The notes: a model not told the origin generated them from the letters alone. Shown: positions 33,498 through 41,960, counted from the stretch's first letter. The stretch is DNA of 64,000 bases from Phycisphaeraceae bacterium (GCA_019636845.1 JAHBWV010000001.1:3348001-3412000), one strand, 5' to 3'. A program made the numbers and translations.

Positions 33498-35363
33498 ATG
33501 AGCGAGCGTGAGGAGCGGATGAGTCGGGCGCGTCCTTTGCCTGAGGCGATCTGGGGCGGGGGCGCGCTGCTGGCGATCGGCCTGACGGCGGCGGTGCTGG
33601 CCTCTCCGGGCACGACGCTGGAGGACTTTCATCAGCCGGGGTCGCAGCCCTTCTCGCTGGTTGAGTATCCGCTGGTGAGCAACGCGTGCCAGTTCTGCCA
33701 CGGGGGATACGACGAGCACGCGGAGCCCCACGCGCACTGGAAGGCGAGCATGATGGGGCAGGCAGCGCGGGACCCGATCTTTCATGCCGCGCTGGCGATC
33801 GCGAACCAGGACGCGGCGTTCGCGGGCGAGATGTGCCTTCGTTGCCACACGCCGGGGGGGTGGATCAGCGGGCGGAGCGAGCCGCCGGACGGGACGGGGT
33901 TGATCCCGGAGGACTTCGACGGTGTGAACTGCTCGATGTGCCATCGGATGGTGGACCCGGTGTATGTTCCGGGTGTGAGCCCGATGGAGGACTGGGGGAT
34001 CCTGGCGTCGCTCGCGGACGTGCCTCGGGACACGCACTCGGCGCAGTTCGTGATCGATCCGTTCGATCGTCGGCGCGGCCCGTTCCAGCTTGAGGAGATG
34101 TTCTATCACCAGTGGCTGGAGTCGCCGTTCCACACGGAGTCTCGGATGTGCGCGACGTGCCACGACGTCTCGAACCCGCTCTTCGAGCGCGCGAGCAACG
34201 GGGCGTATGTGCTGGGGCCGGTGAACGCGCGCCATCCGACGGGGCTGAAGAACGACATGTTCCCGGTGGAGCGGACGTACAGCGAGTGGTCCGAGTCGGA
34301 CTTTGCGCGCGGCGCGATCGACATGGGGGGACGATTCGGCGGGAACAAGCTGGAGGTGAGCAGCTGCCAGGACTGCCACATGCCGGATGTGTCGGGTTTC
34401 GGGGCGCGCGAGGCGCTCGGGGCTCGATATCGCGACGATGTGCCGGCGCATCAGTTCGCGGGCGCGAACTCGTGGGTGCTGCGCGCGGTGCTGGCGCAGT
34501 ATGGCGAGGCGAGCGGGCTGACGGAGGAGAGTGTGGAGGCCTCCGAGGGGCGGACGCGGAGCATGATGGAGCGTGCCGCGGATCTGGAGGTTGTGCGCCC
34601 GCTCGGCGCGTTCGACGAGGGGACGATCCTGGTGCGGGTGGTGAATCAGTCCGGGCACAAGTTGCCGACGGGGTATCCCGAGGGTCGGCGGATGTGGGTG
34701 AACGTGAGGTTCTTCGATGGGGCGGGGGCGTTGATCGAGGAGCGTGGGGCGTACGACGCTGTCGAGGCGACGCTGGACGGGGCGACGACGAAGGTGTATG
34801 AGGGGAAGCTCGGGCTGGACGCCGCGATGAGCGCGCTGACGGGCAAGCCGATGGGTCCCGGGTTCCACTTTGCGTTGAACAACGTGTGGTACTCGGACAA
34901 TCGCATTCCTCCTCGCGGGTTCACGAACGCGGGGTTCGCGAGCGTGCAGGCGGCGCCGGTGGCGTACGCGTACCAGGACGGCCAGTACTGGGACGGGACG
35001 GTGTTCGCGGTGCCGCCCGGCGCGGCACGGGCCGAGGCGCGTCTGTATCACCAGACGACGACGCGCGAGTACATCGAGTTTCTGCGTGATGAGAACGTGA
35101 CGAACGGCGCGGGCGCGGTGGCGTATGCGTTGTGGGAGTCGCTGGGCAAGAGCGCGCCCGTGCTGATGGCGTTGTCGCGGATCGATCTGTCCTCGTGCGG
35201 CGCGGACATCGACGGCTCGGGCGAGGTGGACATTCTTGACTTCCTTGAGTTCTTCGATGCGTTCGGATCGGCGCGCCCGCGCGCGGATGTGAACGCCGAC
35301 GGGTTGATCGATGTGCTCGACCTGCTGGACTTCATGGACGCGTTCGGGAGGTGCGTCGGCTGA
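33498..35363 (+). CDS. Five-heme cytochrome c with dockerin-like tail
   Basis: ATG 33498 has AGGGAG at better spacing than ATG 33492. It gives 621 residues with an N-terminal helix AIWGGGALLAIGLTAAVLA (signal or anchor). Five CxxCH heme sites are present: CQFCH, CLRCH, CSMCH, CATCH and CQDCH. Their layout, with additional conserved His residues (EHAEPHAHWKASMMG, DMFPVERTYSEW), recalls the multiheme cytochrome family found next to extracellular respiration or nitrogen genes. The second half is a beta domain (ILVRVVNQSGHKLPTGYPEG) often seen in planctomycete cytochromes. The C-terminus has two dockerin-like repeats (DIDGSGEVDILDFLEFFDA, DVNADGLIDVLDLLDFMDA). A redox protein fixed by the same sorting domain as hydrolases is unusual. 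Confidence 0.88.
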   Translation: MSEREERMSRARPLPEAIWGGGALLAIGLTAAVLASPGTTLEDFHQPGSQPFSLVEYPLVSNACQFCHGGYDEHAEPHAHWKASMMGQAARDPIFHAALAIANQDAAFAGEMCLRCHTPGGWISGRSEPPDGTGLIPEDFDGVNCSMCHRMVDPVYVPGVSPMEDWGILASLADVPRDTHSAQFVIDPFDRRRGPFQLEEMFYHQWLESPFHTESRMCATCHDVSNPLFERASNGAYVLGPVNARHPTGLKNDMFPVERTYSEWSESDFARGAIDMGGRFGGNKLEVSSCQDCHMPDVSGFGAREALGARYRDDVPAHQFAGANSWVLRAVLAQYGEASGLTEESVEASEGRTRSMMERAADLEVVRPLGAFDEGTILVRVVNQSGHKLPTGYPEGRRMWVNVRFFDGAGALIEERGAYDAVEATLDGATTKVYEGKLGLDAAMSALTGKPMGPGFHFALNNVWYSDNRIPPRGFTNAGFASVQAAPVAYAYQDGQYWDGTVFAVPPGAARAEARLYHQTTTREYIEFLRDENVTNGAGAVAYALWESLGKSAPVLMALSRIDLSSCGADIDGSGEVDILDFLEFFDAFGSARPRADVNADGLIDVLDLLDFMDAFGRCVG

Positions 35364-35444
35364 GGCGGCCTGGGTGTGGCGAACCGCGCCGCACCGGGAG
35401 TGTGTCGGGAGTGTCACAAGGGGATTCCTGCGCATGGAACCGGA

Positions 35445-35474
35445 TTGACTCGCGCCCCACCCCTGTGGTAGTAT
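35445..35474 (+). promoter_or_regulatory. Sigma70-type promoter of the Cys-rich peptide operon
   Basis: TTGACT (35445-35450), 18-base spacer, TAGTAT (35469-35474), then a leader of about 20 bases with GGGAGG before ATG 35501. It is the clearest housekeeping-type promoter in the window. The gap 35364-35444 shows nothing else. Confidence 0.65.
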
Positions 35475-35500
35475 GCGGCACTTGCGATCTGGGAGGATCC

Positions 35501-35716
35501 ATGGGCTGCTGCCGCCGGACAACACATCGGATCGAGGGCGTCGCGAAGTCCGTTGATGTTCGCTGCGCGTTCACGCTGATGAGTCGGTTGTCACTCGGAG
35601 AGCGATGTGACGCCCTCTCGTGTCCTCTCGGATTTCTTGTCTCCGATCGGGAGTGCAAGTTCTGCTTGCGCGGTGAGTCGGTGATGAGCAATCTACAGGA
35701 GGTGTTGCGATGCTGA
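35501..35716 (+). CDS. 71-residue cysteine-rich small protein
   Basis: ATG 35501 has GGGAGG 6 bases upstream and sits directly behind a good promoter. The product starts MGCCRRTTHRIEG and contains eight Cys (two at the N-terminus, then in DVRCAF, GERCDALSCPLG, RECKFC and the C-terminal Cys). There is no signal peptide and no family I know. The ECKFC pair suggests metal binding or a redox-active thiol. Its stop overlaps the next start (ATGCTGA, 35710-35716), indicating translational coupling to the membrane protein and MauE-like protein. Composition is less GC-rich than the neighbours. It could alternatively be a leader ORF. Confidence 0.5.
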   Translation: MGCCRRTTHRIEGVAKSVDVRCAFTLMSRLSLGERCDALSCPLGFLVSDRECKFCLRGESVMSNLQEVLRC

Positions 35717-36651
35717 GTCTTGCCAGATATGCGATCGGTCTCACGCTGCTTGCTGGTGCGCCGGCGTCGGTGTTGGCGGTGCCGCCCGAGGAGTTGGCAG
35801 TGCTCCGCCATCAACTCATCGGCCTTGGCGATGTGAGCGTTCGGGCGGTCTATCGCACGACCCGGACGAACGCGGCAGGCGAGACCCACGTCGGCTACAA
35901 CGGCATGACCGGTGCGTGGTACCACGTGACCCCGGGGCACGCCGGCGGACGCGACGATGACGGGCGCCGCTTCTGGGCAACGGTCGATGATGGAGGCGGG
36001 CTGTCGGATATCCAGTATTACGTCGATGCGCCGGGATCGGATTTCGGTGTCGAGTGCTACTTCCCGACCCTTATCCTGATGGACCTCGTGTTGAAACGCC
36101 CGGAACTCATCCGGTCAGTGGAAAGGGGTAAGGGCGACAACAGCGTGCTGATCGCGCCTCTGCCGGGCGGGCACCGCGACACCAGCGATGCGAACTTTGG
36201 TGCGATGCCCGTCCATGACTTCTGTGTCGAGGTGGATGCACAGGGTCGAGTTGTCAGAACATGGCTTGATCCTGAGAAGCCCGGCCTTCCAACATTTGAG
36301 TTCGAGTATTCACCCGAGTCCCCGCCGGGGTTTCCGGTTGCGATTCGCGATCCCCTGTCAAAGTTCGAGCTTGCTTCGCTTGAGGTGACGCCCGCCGCAC
36401 GAGACTTCGACGCTGACATGGCAGTGAAGCTTCGTGGCTTGGCGGCGTACAACGTGGAGAAGGCACTGGCGGAGAGGGCTACCGCATCAGCAGCGGCCAG
36501 AGCGGGCGCCGGCGTCTATCCCGGTGCCCCGCTCGCACAGACCCCATTCTCGCGGTATCGGCTTCCGTTGCTGGCTGTCGGCGGCTGCCTTCTGCTGGGA
36601 GGAGCGATTGCGGCATGGTTGAGAAAGCGTTCGGGTGGCGTGTCGCCTTGA
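35710..36651 (+). CDS. Exported protein with C-terminal membrane anchor, unknown function
   Basis: 313 residues. AGGAGG stands 7 bases before ATG 35710. Signal peptide LARYAIGLTLLAGAPASVLA. The exported part begins with a helix (PPEELAVLRHQLIGLGDV) and continues as a beta-rich domain (VRAVYRTTRTNAAGETHVGY, GAWYHVTPGHAGG, FWATVDDGGG). One C-terminal helix LPLLAVGGCLLLGGAIAAWL precedes a basic end, so the topology is outside-in with an anchor. It overlaps the next gene by 37 bases. Position between a Cys-rich peptide and a MauE-like protein suggests a common pathway, but no function can be read from the sequence. Confidence 0.7.
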   Translation: MLSLARYAIGLTLLAGAPASVLAVPPEELAVLRHQLIGLGDVSVRAVYRTTRTNAAGETHVGYNGMTGAWYHVTPGHAGGRDDDGRRFWATVDDGGGLSDIQYYVDAPGSDFGVECYFPTLILMDLVLKRPELIRSVERGKGDNSVLIAPLPGGHRDTSDANFGAMPVHDFCVEVDAQGRVVRTWLDPEKPGLPTFEFEYSPESPPGFPVAIRDPLSKFELASLEVTPAARDFDADMAVKLRGLAAYNVEKALAERATASAAARAGAGVYPGAPLAQTPFSRYRLPLLAVGGCLLLGGAIAAWLRKRSGGVSP

Positions 36652-37103
36652 TCCGGCGTATGGGCCGCGTCGTGCTGCTCATCGCGTCCGCGGTGCTGCT
36701 GTTCGCTGGTGTGACGAAGGCCGAGGCACCACAGGAGTTTCGTGATGCGATTGTGCGCCACGAGTTGTTGAGTTCGGGCGTCGCGGCGGCGATGTCCATG
36801 CTCGTGCCCTGGCTAGAGATTGGTCTTGGTGCGGGTGGGATCGTCGCTGCGATGTGCGCGCGAGGGTCTCGTGCAGCCGCACTCTCGATCGGTGCAGCGT
36901 TCCTTGCGTTTTCGGTGTACGCGCTGCTCATCTCGTTCGATCCACCGGAATCGCCGGTGCCGTGCGGCTGCCTGGCTTCCGGGAAGCCGGTGGAGTCGTG
37001 GTTCGGTGTTGCCGCGTTCAACGGAGCGGTGGCGACACTCATGTGCCTCGGAGCGATCACGCAGAGAGGGGCGGCGGCTCCGGTCGCTCGCGTTACCAGA
37101 TGA
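36615..37103 (+). CDS. MauE/DoxX-like four-helix membrane protein
   Basis: 162 residues, GGGAGGAGC upstream of ATG 36615. Four hydrophobic segments: VVLLIASAVLLFAGVTKA, LVPWLEIGLGAGGIVAAMC, LSIGAAFLAFSVYALLI, GVAAFNGAVATLMCLGA. The loop VPCGCLASGKPVESWFG, with a CGC pair between helices 3 and 4, is the hallmark of MauE-type proteins, which are thought to supply disulfides or electrons for maturation of exported Cys-rich proteins. Its stop overlaps the end of the signal peptidase gene by 11 bases (convergent). Confidence 0.8.
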   Translation: MVEKAFGWRVALIRRMGRVVLLIASAVLLFAGVTKAEAPQEFRDAIVRHELLSSGVAAAMSMLVPWLEIGLGAGGIVAAMCARGSRAAALSIGAAFLAFSVYALLISFDPPESPVPCGCLASGKPVESWFGVAAFNGAVATLMCLGAITQRGAAAPVARVTR

Positions 37104-38778
37104 ATCTCACGCGTCCGGCGTCGAAGATGGGGATCTTTCCGGCGTGAGTGGCGGGCCAGTAGACGAAGAAGGCCTTGCCGATGAGCAGTCGGCGGTTGAC
37201 GACGCCCTCGTCGGGGTCGAGCATGGCGATCCAGGGGTCGGGCGCTTCCCAGAGCCGTCCGTCGTCGGACTGGGGGGAGTTGTCGCCGCAGACGAAGTAT
37301 TGATCGGCCTTGAGTGATGGGAGGCGTCTGGGGTCGGTGGCGCGTGCGGGGCGGGGACCTGGGGAGGGGGATGCCTGGTAGTGGATATCGCGGTCGAGTG
37401 CGACCCTGTGGAGGGTGAAGGGGGAGCCGTGGAACTGCCAGGAGATGCGCGGGCGTCGGTAGATGGTGGGATCCGCCGCGGGCTCGCGTGCGTTCGAGGC
37501 GAAGAAGGCGCTGGGGTCTCTGCCGGTGGCGTTGCGGAAGCGCTCGGCGGGTGACCAGTCGTACTCGGCGCGGAGGATGCGCTTTCCGTCGGCCCAGAGC
37601 TCGAGTGTCTGGTCGGTGTGCCAGAGTTCGAGGTTCGTGACCTTGCCCTTCGAGAAAGCGAGAGGGGTTGCGGCCTGGGCGAGCGTGGTCCAGTCGTCGC
37701 TGAGCGTGCCGGAGTCCGAGACGGGGGCCATGCGGAGGGCGGTGCGATCTGGGCCGATCTCGGCCTGGAAGCAGTGGGCACTGGATATCACGGTGATCCA
37801 GCACGAGAGCTCCTGGCCGTGCGGCTGGACGCCGGCGCGGACGCGGACATCTCCGACGGGGAAGCGTGGGGAGGGGTAGTGCTCGCTGGTGTGGCCGTAG
37901 GGGTAGTAATCGGTGACGGGGCGCGAGGCCTCGTTCCACGTCAGGTCGGCGCGGCCCGGGCCATCAAACGTGTAACTGGCGCGTTGGTTGATGTGCCACT
38001 CGCCGGCGTGCTTGGCGTTGCCATCCTGCGATGCGTCGGCGCTCTGCGTGGAGCCGACCCAGGGAGAGCGGAAGGGGCGACGGCCGGAGCGATCGGCGTC
38101 GAGCGGGGTGTGCGCGCTGTCGAAGACGGTCTGCCAGAGGGTGCGCTGGATGCGCTCGGGCTTGCGCTGGATCTTCCATTCCGGGCCGGACCATGCGTCG
38201 GGGCCTTCGAGGATCGCATCGGGGGGGAGCGTGCGTGTGTCGCGCGTGAAGATGTCGCCATCGACGATGGCGATCTGCTCGTGGGGGAGGCCGATGAGTC
38301 GCTTGATGAAGTTCTCGCGCGGATCGACGGGGTTCTTGAAGACGACCACGTCGAAGCGCGAGGGCTCGAAGATCGCGTAGAGATACTTGAGGACGAAGAT
38401 ACGGTCGCCCGCGCGGGTCGGTGGTCTGTCGAACAGGAGGCGTTCGCCGGTGATCGGATCGGGCACGACGATCTCGCCCTGGATCGACGCGGGGACCTTG
38501 CGGCTTGCGTCGCTGTAGTGCCAGGGGCCGATCGCCCATGTCGTGCCTGTCTCGGGGGACCTGGCCAGCACGTGGGCTCCGACGAGTGTGGGCGCCATCG
38601 AGCCGGTGGGGATGATGAAGGGCTCGACCACGAAGCCCCGGATCACGAACGCGAGGATGAACGCGATCGCGAGCGAGGTGAAGGTGTCTTTCGCGCTGAA
38701 GTGTTCGCGCGAAGGCGTGGTGCCCGCTGGAACGTCCGATGCGGGCTCCGGGTGCGTGATGGGCGAATCATCGGGCAT
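37093..38778 (-). CDS. lepB: Signal peptidase I with large insertion
   Basis: Removes signal peptides at the outer face of the inner membrane. N-terminal membrane helix FTSLAIAFILAFVIRGFVV, box B IPTGSMAPTL with nucleophile Ser60, box D RFDVVVFKNP...ENFIKRLIGLP with base Lys159, and box E GDNSPQSDDGR at about residue 498 followed by GKAFFVYWP. At 561 residues it is about twice the usual size. About 300 residues are inserted between box D and box E. The insertion includes a beta-jelly-roll-like stretch (RADLTWNEASRPVTDYYPYG, GKVTNLELWHTDQTLELWAD) resembling a LamG or concanavalin fold. Downstream of ricT on the same strand, 71 bases apart. Confidence 0.92.
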   Translation of the reverse strand: MPDDSPITHPEPASDVPAGTTPSREHFSAKDTFTSLAIAFILAFVIRGFVVEPFIIPTGSMAPTLVGAHVLARSPETGTTWAIGPWHYSDASRKVPASIQGEIVVPDPITGERLLFDRPPTRAGDRIFVLKYLYAIFEPSRFDVVVFKNPVDPRENFIKRLIGLPHEQIAIVDGDIFTRDTRTLPPDAILEGPDAWSGPEWKIQRKPERIQRTLWQTVFDSAHTPLDADRSGRRPFRSPWVGSTQSADASQDGNAKHAGEWHINQRASYTFDGPGRADLTWNEASRPVTDYYPYGHTSEHYPSPRFPVGDVRVRAGVQPHGQELSCWITVISSAHCFQAEIGPDRTALRMAPVSDSGTLSDDWTTLAQAATPLAFSKGKVTNLELWHTDQTLELWADGKRILRAEYDWSPAERFRNATGRDPSAFFASNAREPAADPTIYRRPRISWQFHGSPFTLHRVALDRDIHYQASPSPGPRPARATDPRRLPSLKADQYFVCGDNSPQSDDGRLWEAPDPWIAMLDPDEGVVNRRLLIGKAFFVYWPATHAGKIPIFDAGRVRFIW

Positions 38779-38849
38779 CGTGCGGCGTGTTCATCGGTCG
38801 GCCCGGCGGGTGGGGGTTGCTGGAAGTGTGCGATCCGAAACCCGAGCGA

Positions 38850-40517
38850 TCATGCGTTGCCATCGCCGGCGGGATTGCCGGAAGGGCCGGCACCTTCGCC
38901 TCCACCCGCCCCCCCACCCGCCCCCCCACCGGGCCCCCCACCGGGCCCCCCACCGGGGCGACGCTTGCGGCGGCGGCGCTTCTTGCGAGGACCACCCTCG
39001 GGGCCTCCCGGCTGCAGCTCGCCCATCGGGCCGTCCTGTGGCCTTCGATCCTGAGGCGGACGGTCCGGCCTCTGTGATGGACGCTGTGATTGGTTCTCTG
39101 GTCTCGGCGCGGTGCCGCCACTCTCTCCCCCCCCACCACCACCCCCACCACCCCCACCACCACTACTGCCACCGCTGCCACCTCGACGACGGCGACGGCG
39201 TTTGCGACGTCCTTCGCCGGATCCGCCTTCGCGGGATTCGGGGGTGTCCTGGCCTGCTGCGGGGTGTGGGCGGCCCTGACGATCGGGTCCATCTCCGGCG
39301 TCGGTGGGGATGTCGTCAAAGTCGACCATGCTCGGATCGGGCTCGCGCGGGGGGCGGGGGCGATCGTCGCGGCGTGCTTCGTGGCGGCTCGGGCGCGGAG
39401 CATCCGGGCCTCGGGCTGGATCCCGGCCCGAGGCGCGTTCGGCACTGCGCTCGGTTGGGCGTTCGGGACGGTCCTGCGATCGCGCGGGGGGCCGATCGGC
39501 GGGGCGGGCCTCTCTCGGCGCGCGAGGGGGCGGCATTGGAGGAGGTGGCGGCGCGACCGCGCTCTCCGGGGGTGTGATCTCTTCCACGGGCACGGCGACG
39601 CGCTTGTCGGAGTTGTCGAGCAGGACGAGCACGAGCTGGGTGAGGATCTGTGCGTCGATGACGATGCCGTCACCCTCGGGCGTGCCGACGCGGGACTTCT
39701 TCCGTGGGAGGCGCTTGGCCAGTTCCTCGTAGGTCTGGTCCTCGTAGCGGAGGCAGCACATGAGGCGTCCGCAGCGACCGGAGATCTTGAGCGGGTCGAG
39801 CGTGGCCTTCTGGACCTTGGCCGACTTCATGCTGACGGGCTTGAGGACCTTCAGGAAGTTCTTGCAGCAGCAGTACTGGCCGCACTTTTCGTAGTCGGCG
39901 ATGAGGCGGGCCTCGTCGCGGGCGCCGACCATCTTGAGCTCAATGCGGGTGTTCGGGTGTGCCTTCTGGAGGTCCTCGTGGATGAGGTGCACGTCGAGGC
40001 GTTCTTCGGAGTAGTAGTAGAAGGTGAGGCGCTCGCCGCCGAGGATCGGTTCGGCATCGACGAAGCGAGCGGTGGACTTGAACCTCTCGGCGCGGCGTCG
40101 GGCGTCCATTTTGAGCGCGTGCTTGGACTGCTCCAGCCGGGCCTGGGCGTCGAGATCTTCTTTGGTAGCGATGCGGAGGACCTTGCCGTTGTTGAAGAAG
40201 GGGTAGTCGCGTCCGCCGGAGTTCTCGATGTACTTGAGCATGTCCTGGCGGGAGACGCTCTTGGAGCATCCGGAGTTCGGGCAGGTGCTGGTGAGCATCT
40301 CGCCGAGTTCGGTGCCGCGGTGGGTGCGGACGACGAGTTTGGAGCCGCAGCCGGGCTTGGCCTCGCCGTCGTATGGGAACTCACCGACGAGTTTCATCGC
40401 GCCGAAGCGGACGACGATGGCGGTGGGTGCCTTGAGGCGTTCGTAGGTCTTGCGGTCTTCCTCAAGAAGGTGTTCCTTGAGGTCGGTTTCGAACTGTGGG
40501 AGGGGGAAGATGGACAT
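38850..40517 (-). CDS. PSP1/RicT-family protein with giant disordered RGG-like tail
   Basis: ATG 40517 (MSIFPLPQFETDLKEHL) gives 555 residues. Residues about 30-270 form the PSP1/RicT (YaaT) core: VVRFGAMKLVGEF, FYYYSEERLDVHLI, RIELKMVGARDEARLIADYE, and the Cys clusters KCGQYCCCKNFLKVLKP (Cys212, 216-218) and GRCGRLMCCLRYE (Cys249, 254, 255) that hold Fe-S clusters in the Bacillus RicAFT complex acting on RNase Y. Beyond residue 310 there is a Pro/Arg/Asp region, then basic KRRRRRRGG blocks and poly-Gly. Such tails usually bind RNA. The tail is absent from ordinary RicT, so a fusion to an RNA-binding function is likely. Confidence 0.85.
   Translation of the reverse strand: MSIFPLPQFETDLKEHLLEEDRKTYERLKAPTAIVVRFGAMKLVGEFPYDGEAKPGCGSKLVVRTHRGTELGEMLTSTCPNSGCSKSVSRQDMLKYIENSGGRDYPFFNNGKVLRIATKEDLDAQARLEQSKHALKMDARRRAERFKSTARFVDAEPILGGERLTFYYYSEERLDVHLIHEDLQKAHPNTRIELKMVGARDEARLIADYEKCGQYCCCKNFLKVLKPVSMKSAKVQKATLDPLKISGRCGRLMCCLRYEDQTYEELAKRLPRKKSRVGTPEGDGIVIDAQILTQLVLVLLDNSDKRVAVPVEEITPPESAVAPPPPPMPPPRAPREARPADRPPARSQDRPERPTERSAERASGRDPARGPDAPRPSRHEARRDDRPRPPREPDPSMVDFDDIPTDAGDGPDRQGRPHPAAGQDTPESREGGSGEGRRKRRRRRRGGSGGSSGGGGGGGGGGGGESGGTAPRPENQSQRPSQRPDRPPQDRRPQDGPMGELQPGGPEGGPRKKRRRRKRRPGGGPGGGPGGGAGGGAGGGEGAGPSGNPAGDGNA
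38902..38957. repeat. C-rich tandem repeat in the ricT tail
   Basis: Runs of CCACCCGCCCCC and CCACCGGGCCCC units of 12 bases encode the GGGP/GGGA repeats of the protein. A second C-rich tract at about 39120-39180 encodes poly-Gly. Prone to slippage. Confidence 0.8.
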
Positions 40518-40818
40518 GGAGTTGGTTTCGATCGGGCGGCACGCGAACACCGACCAGAGCAGCGAGGCGAGCGGCTGGCGATGGGCGGCCTTGTTGTCGT
40601 CGGGCTGAGTCAGTGAGGTCTCGCGCAAGGCCCGACGCCTGCGCGAGTTTCAAACGCGGATGGTGGCCCGTGAGGGGCCGGAGGAGAGGCGGCACAGCCC
40701 GATCGACGGTGCCGCGGAGGAGCGGAGGCGAAGACGGGTGGATGGTATCAGGGCGCGGGAAGCGAAGAGAGCCCGGGACCAACGATGCACGATGCGCCTT
40801 GATGGTGTAACATCGTAC

Positions 40819-41058
40819 ATGGTTTCCTCGAATGGCATCCGGGTGGTTTTTGAGAATGGTGTCTTCCGGCCCGAAGAGCCCGTGAGTATTCCTGAGCACT
40901 CGCGCTTGCGCATCTCGATCCATGAGCTTGTGCCCGAATCTGGCGCGGCGTCGAGCGGTCAGTCCCTCGGAGAGATCCTCAACTCCCTTCGAAGCAGGGG
41001 GCTGGTCCGTGCCGCGGGCTGGCACCCTACACGCGATGAGCTTCATGAACGCGGTTGA
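40819..41058 (+). CDS. AF2212/DUF104-like antitoxin
   Basis: ATG 40819 (ATG 40792 is possible) gives 79 residues beginning with IRVVFENGVFRPEEPVSIPE, the hallmark strand-turn of the AF2212-like antitoxin family that pairs with VapC-type PIN ribonucleases. The C-terminal part SLGEILNSLRSRGLVRA would contact the toxin. Its 3' end overlaps the start of a PIN-domain gene, confirming the pairing. Confidence 0.75.
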   Translation: MVSSNGIRVVFENGVFRPEEPVSIPEHSRLRISIHELVPESGAASSGQSLGEILNSLRSRGLVRAAGWHPTRDELHERG

Positions 41059-41466
41059 CACCAACGTGCTCGTGTATTCGTGCGACACGGACGAACAGGT
41101 CAAGGGGCCTGTCGCGGTTGCATTGCTCGATCGGCTTTCGGCTGATGCAACACCGTGCGTTCTCCTCTGGCAGGTGCTCTGCGAGTTTACAGCGTTCATT
41201 GCCAGGGCCCGGCAAAGGGGATCGACCGCCAGCGATACCGATGCGTTCGACTATGTTCGAGCGATCCGCGAGCGATTCTCGCTCGTGGTGCCCGGAACGC
41301 GGGTGTCTGAATTGGCGATCGACACCATCTGCGTGAGCGTGTCTCAATCTGGGATGCGATGCTGCTGGCAGCATGCGTCGACGCCGGGGTGACCCAGCTC
41401 TTCAGCGAGGACTTGCAGAGCAGCCCGACGATCCGAGGCGTGCGGATCATCAACCCGTTCGCATGA
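41036..41466 (+). pseudogene. VapC-type PIN-domain toxin, frameshifted
   Basis: ATG 41036 or 41045 opens AVDTNVLVYSCD, the PIN metal-binding start, followed by LWQVLCEFTAFIARARQRG and DAFDYVRAIRERFSLVVPG. Near 41320-41345 the reading switches frame. The other frame continues RHHLRERVSIWDAMLLAACV, DAGVTQLFSEDLQSS, IRGVRIINPFA and ends at 41466, exactly the normal PIN C-terminus with WDAML and SEDLQ acidic residues. In the original frame the protein ends prematurely at 41392 without these residues. The toxin is thus inactivated unless the indel is a sequencing error. Confidence 0.75.
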
Positions 41467-41582
41467 GCATGCGACCACTTGCACCGATCACGCCTGACCG
41501 AAAGCAGCAGATCGACGAATGATTCGTTGCAGGAACTGCTGCTCTCTCGGCGGCTATCGGTCGTGCGCCCCGTCGAGAGGGC

Positions 41583-41921
41583 TCATCCGGGTGAGGAGGC
41601 GCGGGCTCTAGCGAAGAGTTCGCGCAGACTCTCGGACGCGAAGAGTTCGAGCCCCTTCGCTGTGAGGCGGTAGACCATGATTCGCTCGGTGCGATTGTCG
41701 AGCACGAGGAGGGCGTCCTCGGAGCCGGAGTCGGCGGTGAGCGCGACCATGTCGCCCTGGATGGTGGTGACCATCTCGGCGGAGGCGGGTGAGGCGGCGA
41801 GCCCGATGAGGCGCAGGCCGCAGCAGAAGGCCAGCGCGATCGCGGTGAGCACCAAGAGTGTCGAGGCGCGTTCGGTCGATCGGGAGGGCCGGGCATCGGA
41901 TGCGGGCGGGTTGGTGTTCAT
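41583..41921 (-). CDS. Small single-pass membrane protein (112 aa)
   Basis: A basic, Ser-rich N-terminus, one membrane helix TLLVLTAIALAFCCGLRLIG, then an exported part with MVTTIQGDMVALTADSGSED and ALLVLDNRTERIMVYRLTAK. The last segment resembles a single beta-propeller-like strand pair (LLVLDN...VYRL). The protein upstream has a similar layout (YVIDSVNQEAVALRW), so the two may be old paralogues. No family recognised. Third gene of a minus-strand trio. Confidence 0.6.
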   Translation of the reverse strand: MNTNPPASDARPSRSTERASTLLVLTAIALAFCCGLRLIGLAASPASAEMVTTIQGDMVALTADSGSEDALLVLDNRTERIMVYRLTAKGLELFASESLRELFARARASSPG

Positions 41922-41960
41922 GGCGTCGGTCCTTCGGGCCTGGCGTGGCGTGATGCGTGT

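Noticed and set aside
33318..35525. 735-codon open frame on the minus strand
   Set aside because: It lies fully antisense to the five-heme cytochrome, whose CxxCH motifs, signal helix and dockerin-like repeats are clear. The antisense product is Arg/His/Pro-rich, as expected of a GC-rich shadow.
36479..37939. 486-codon open frame on the minus strand
   Set aside because: It overlaps the end of the anchored protein and MauE genes antisense, and the signal peptidase in another frame. Residues are Arg/Pro-rich with no motif.
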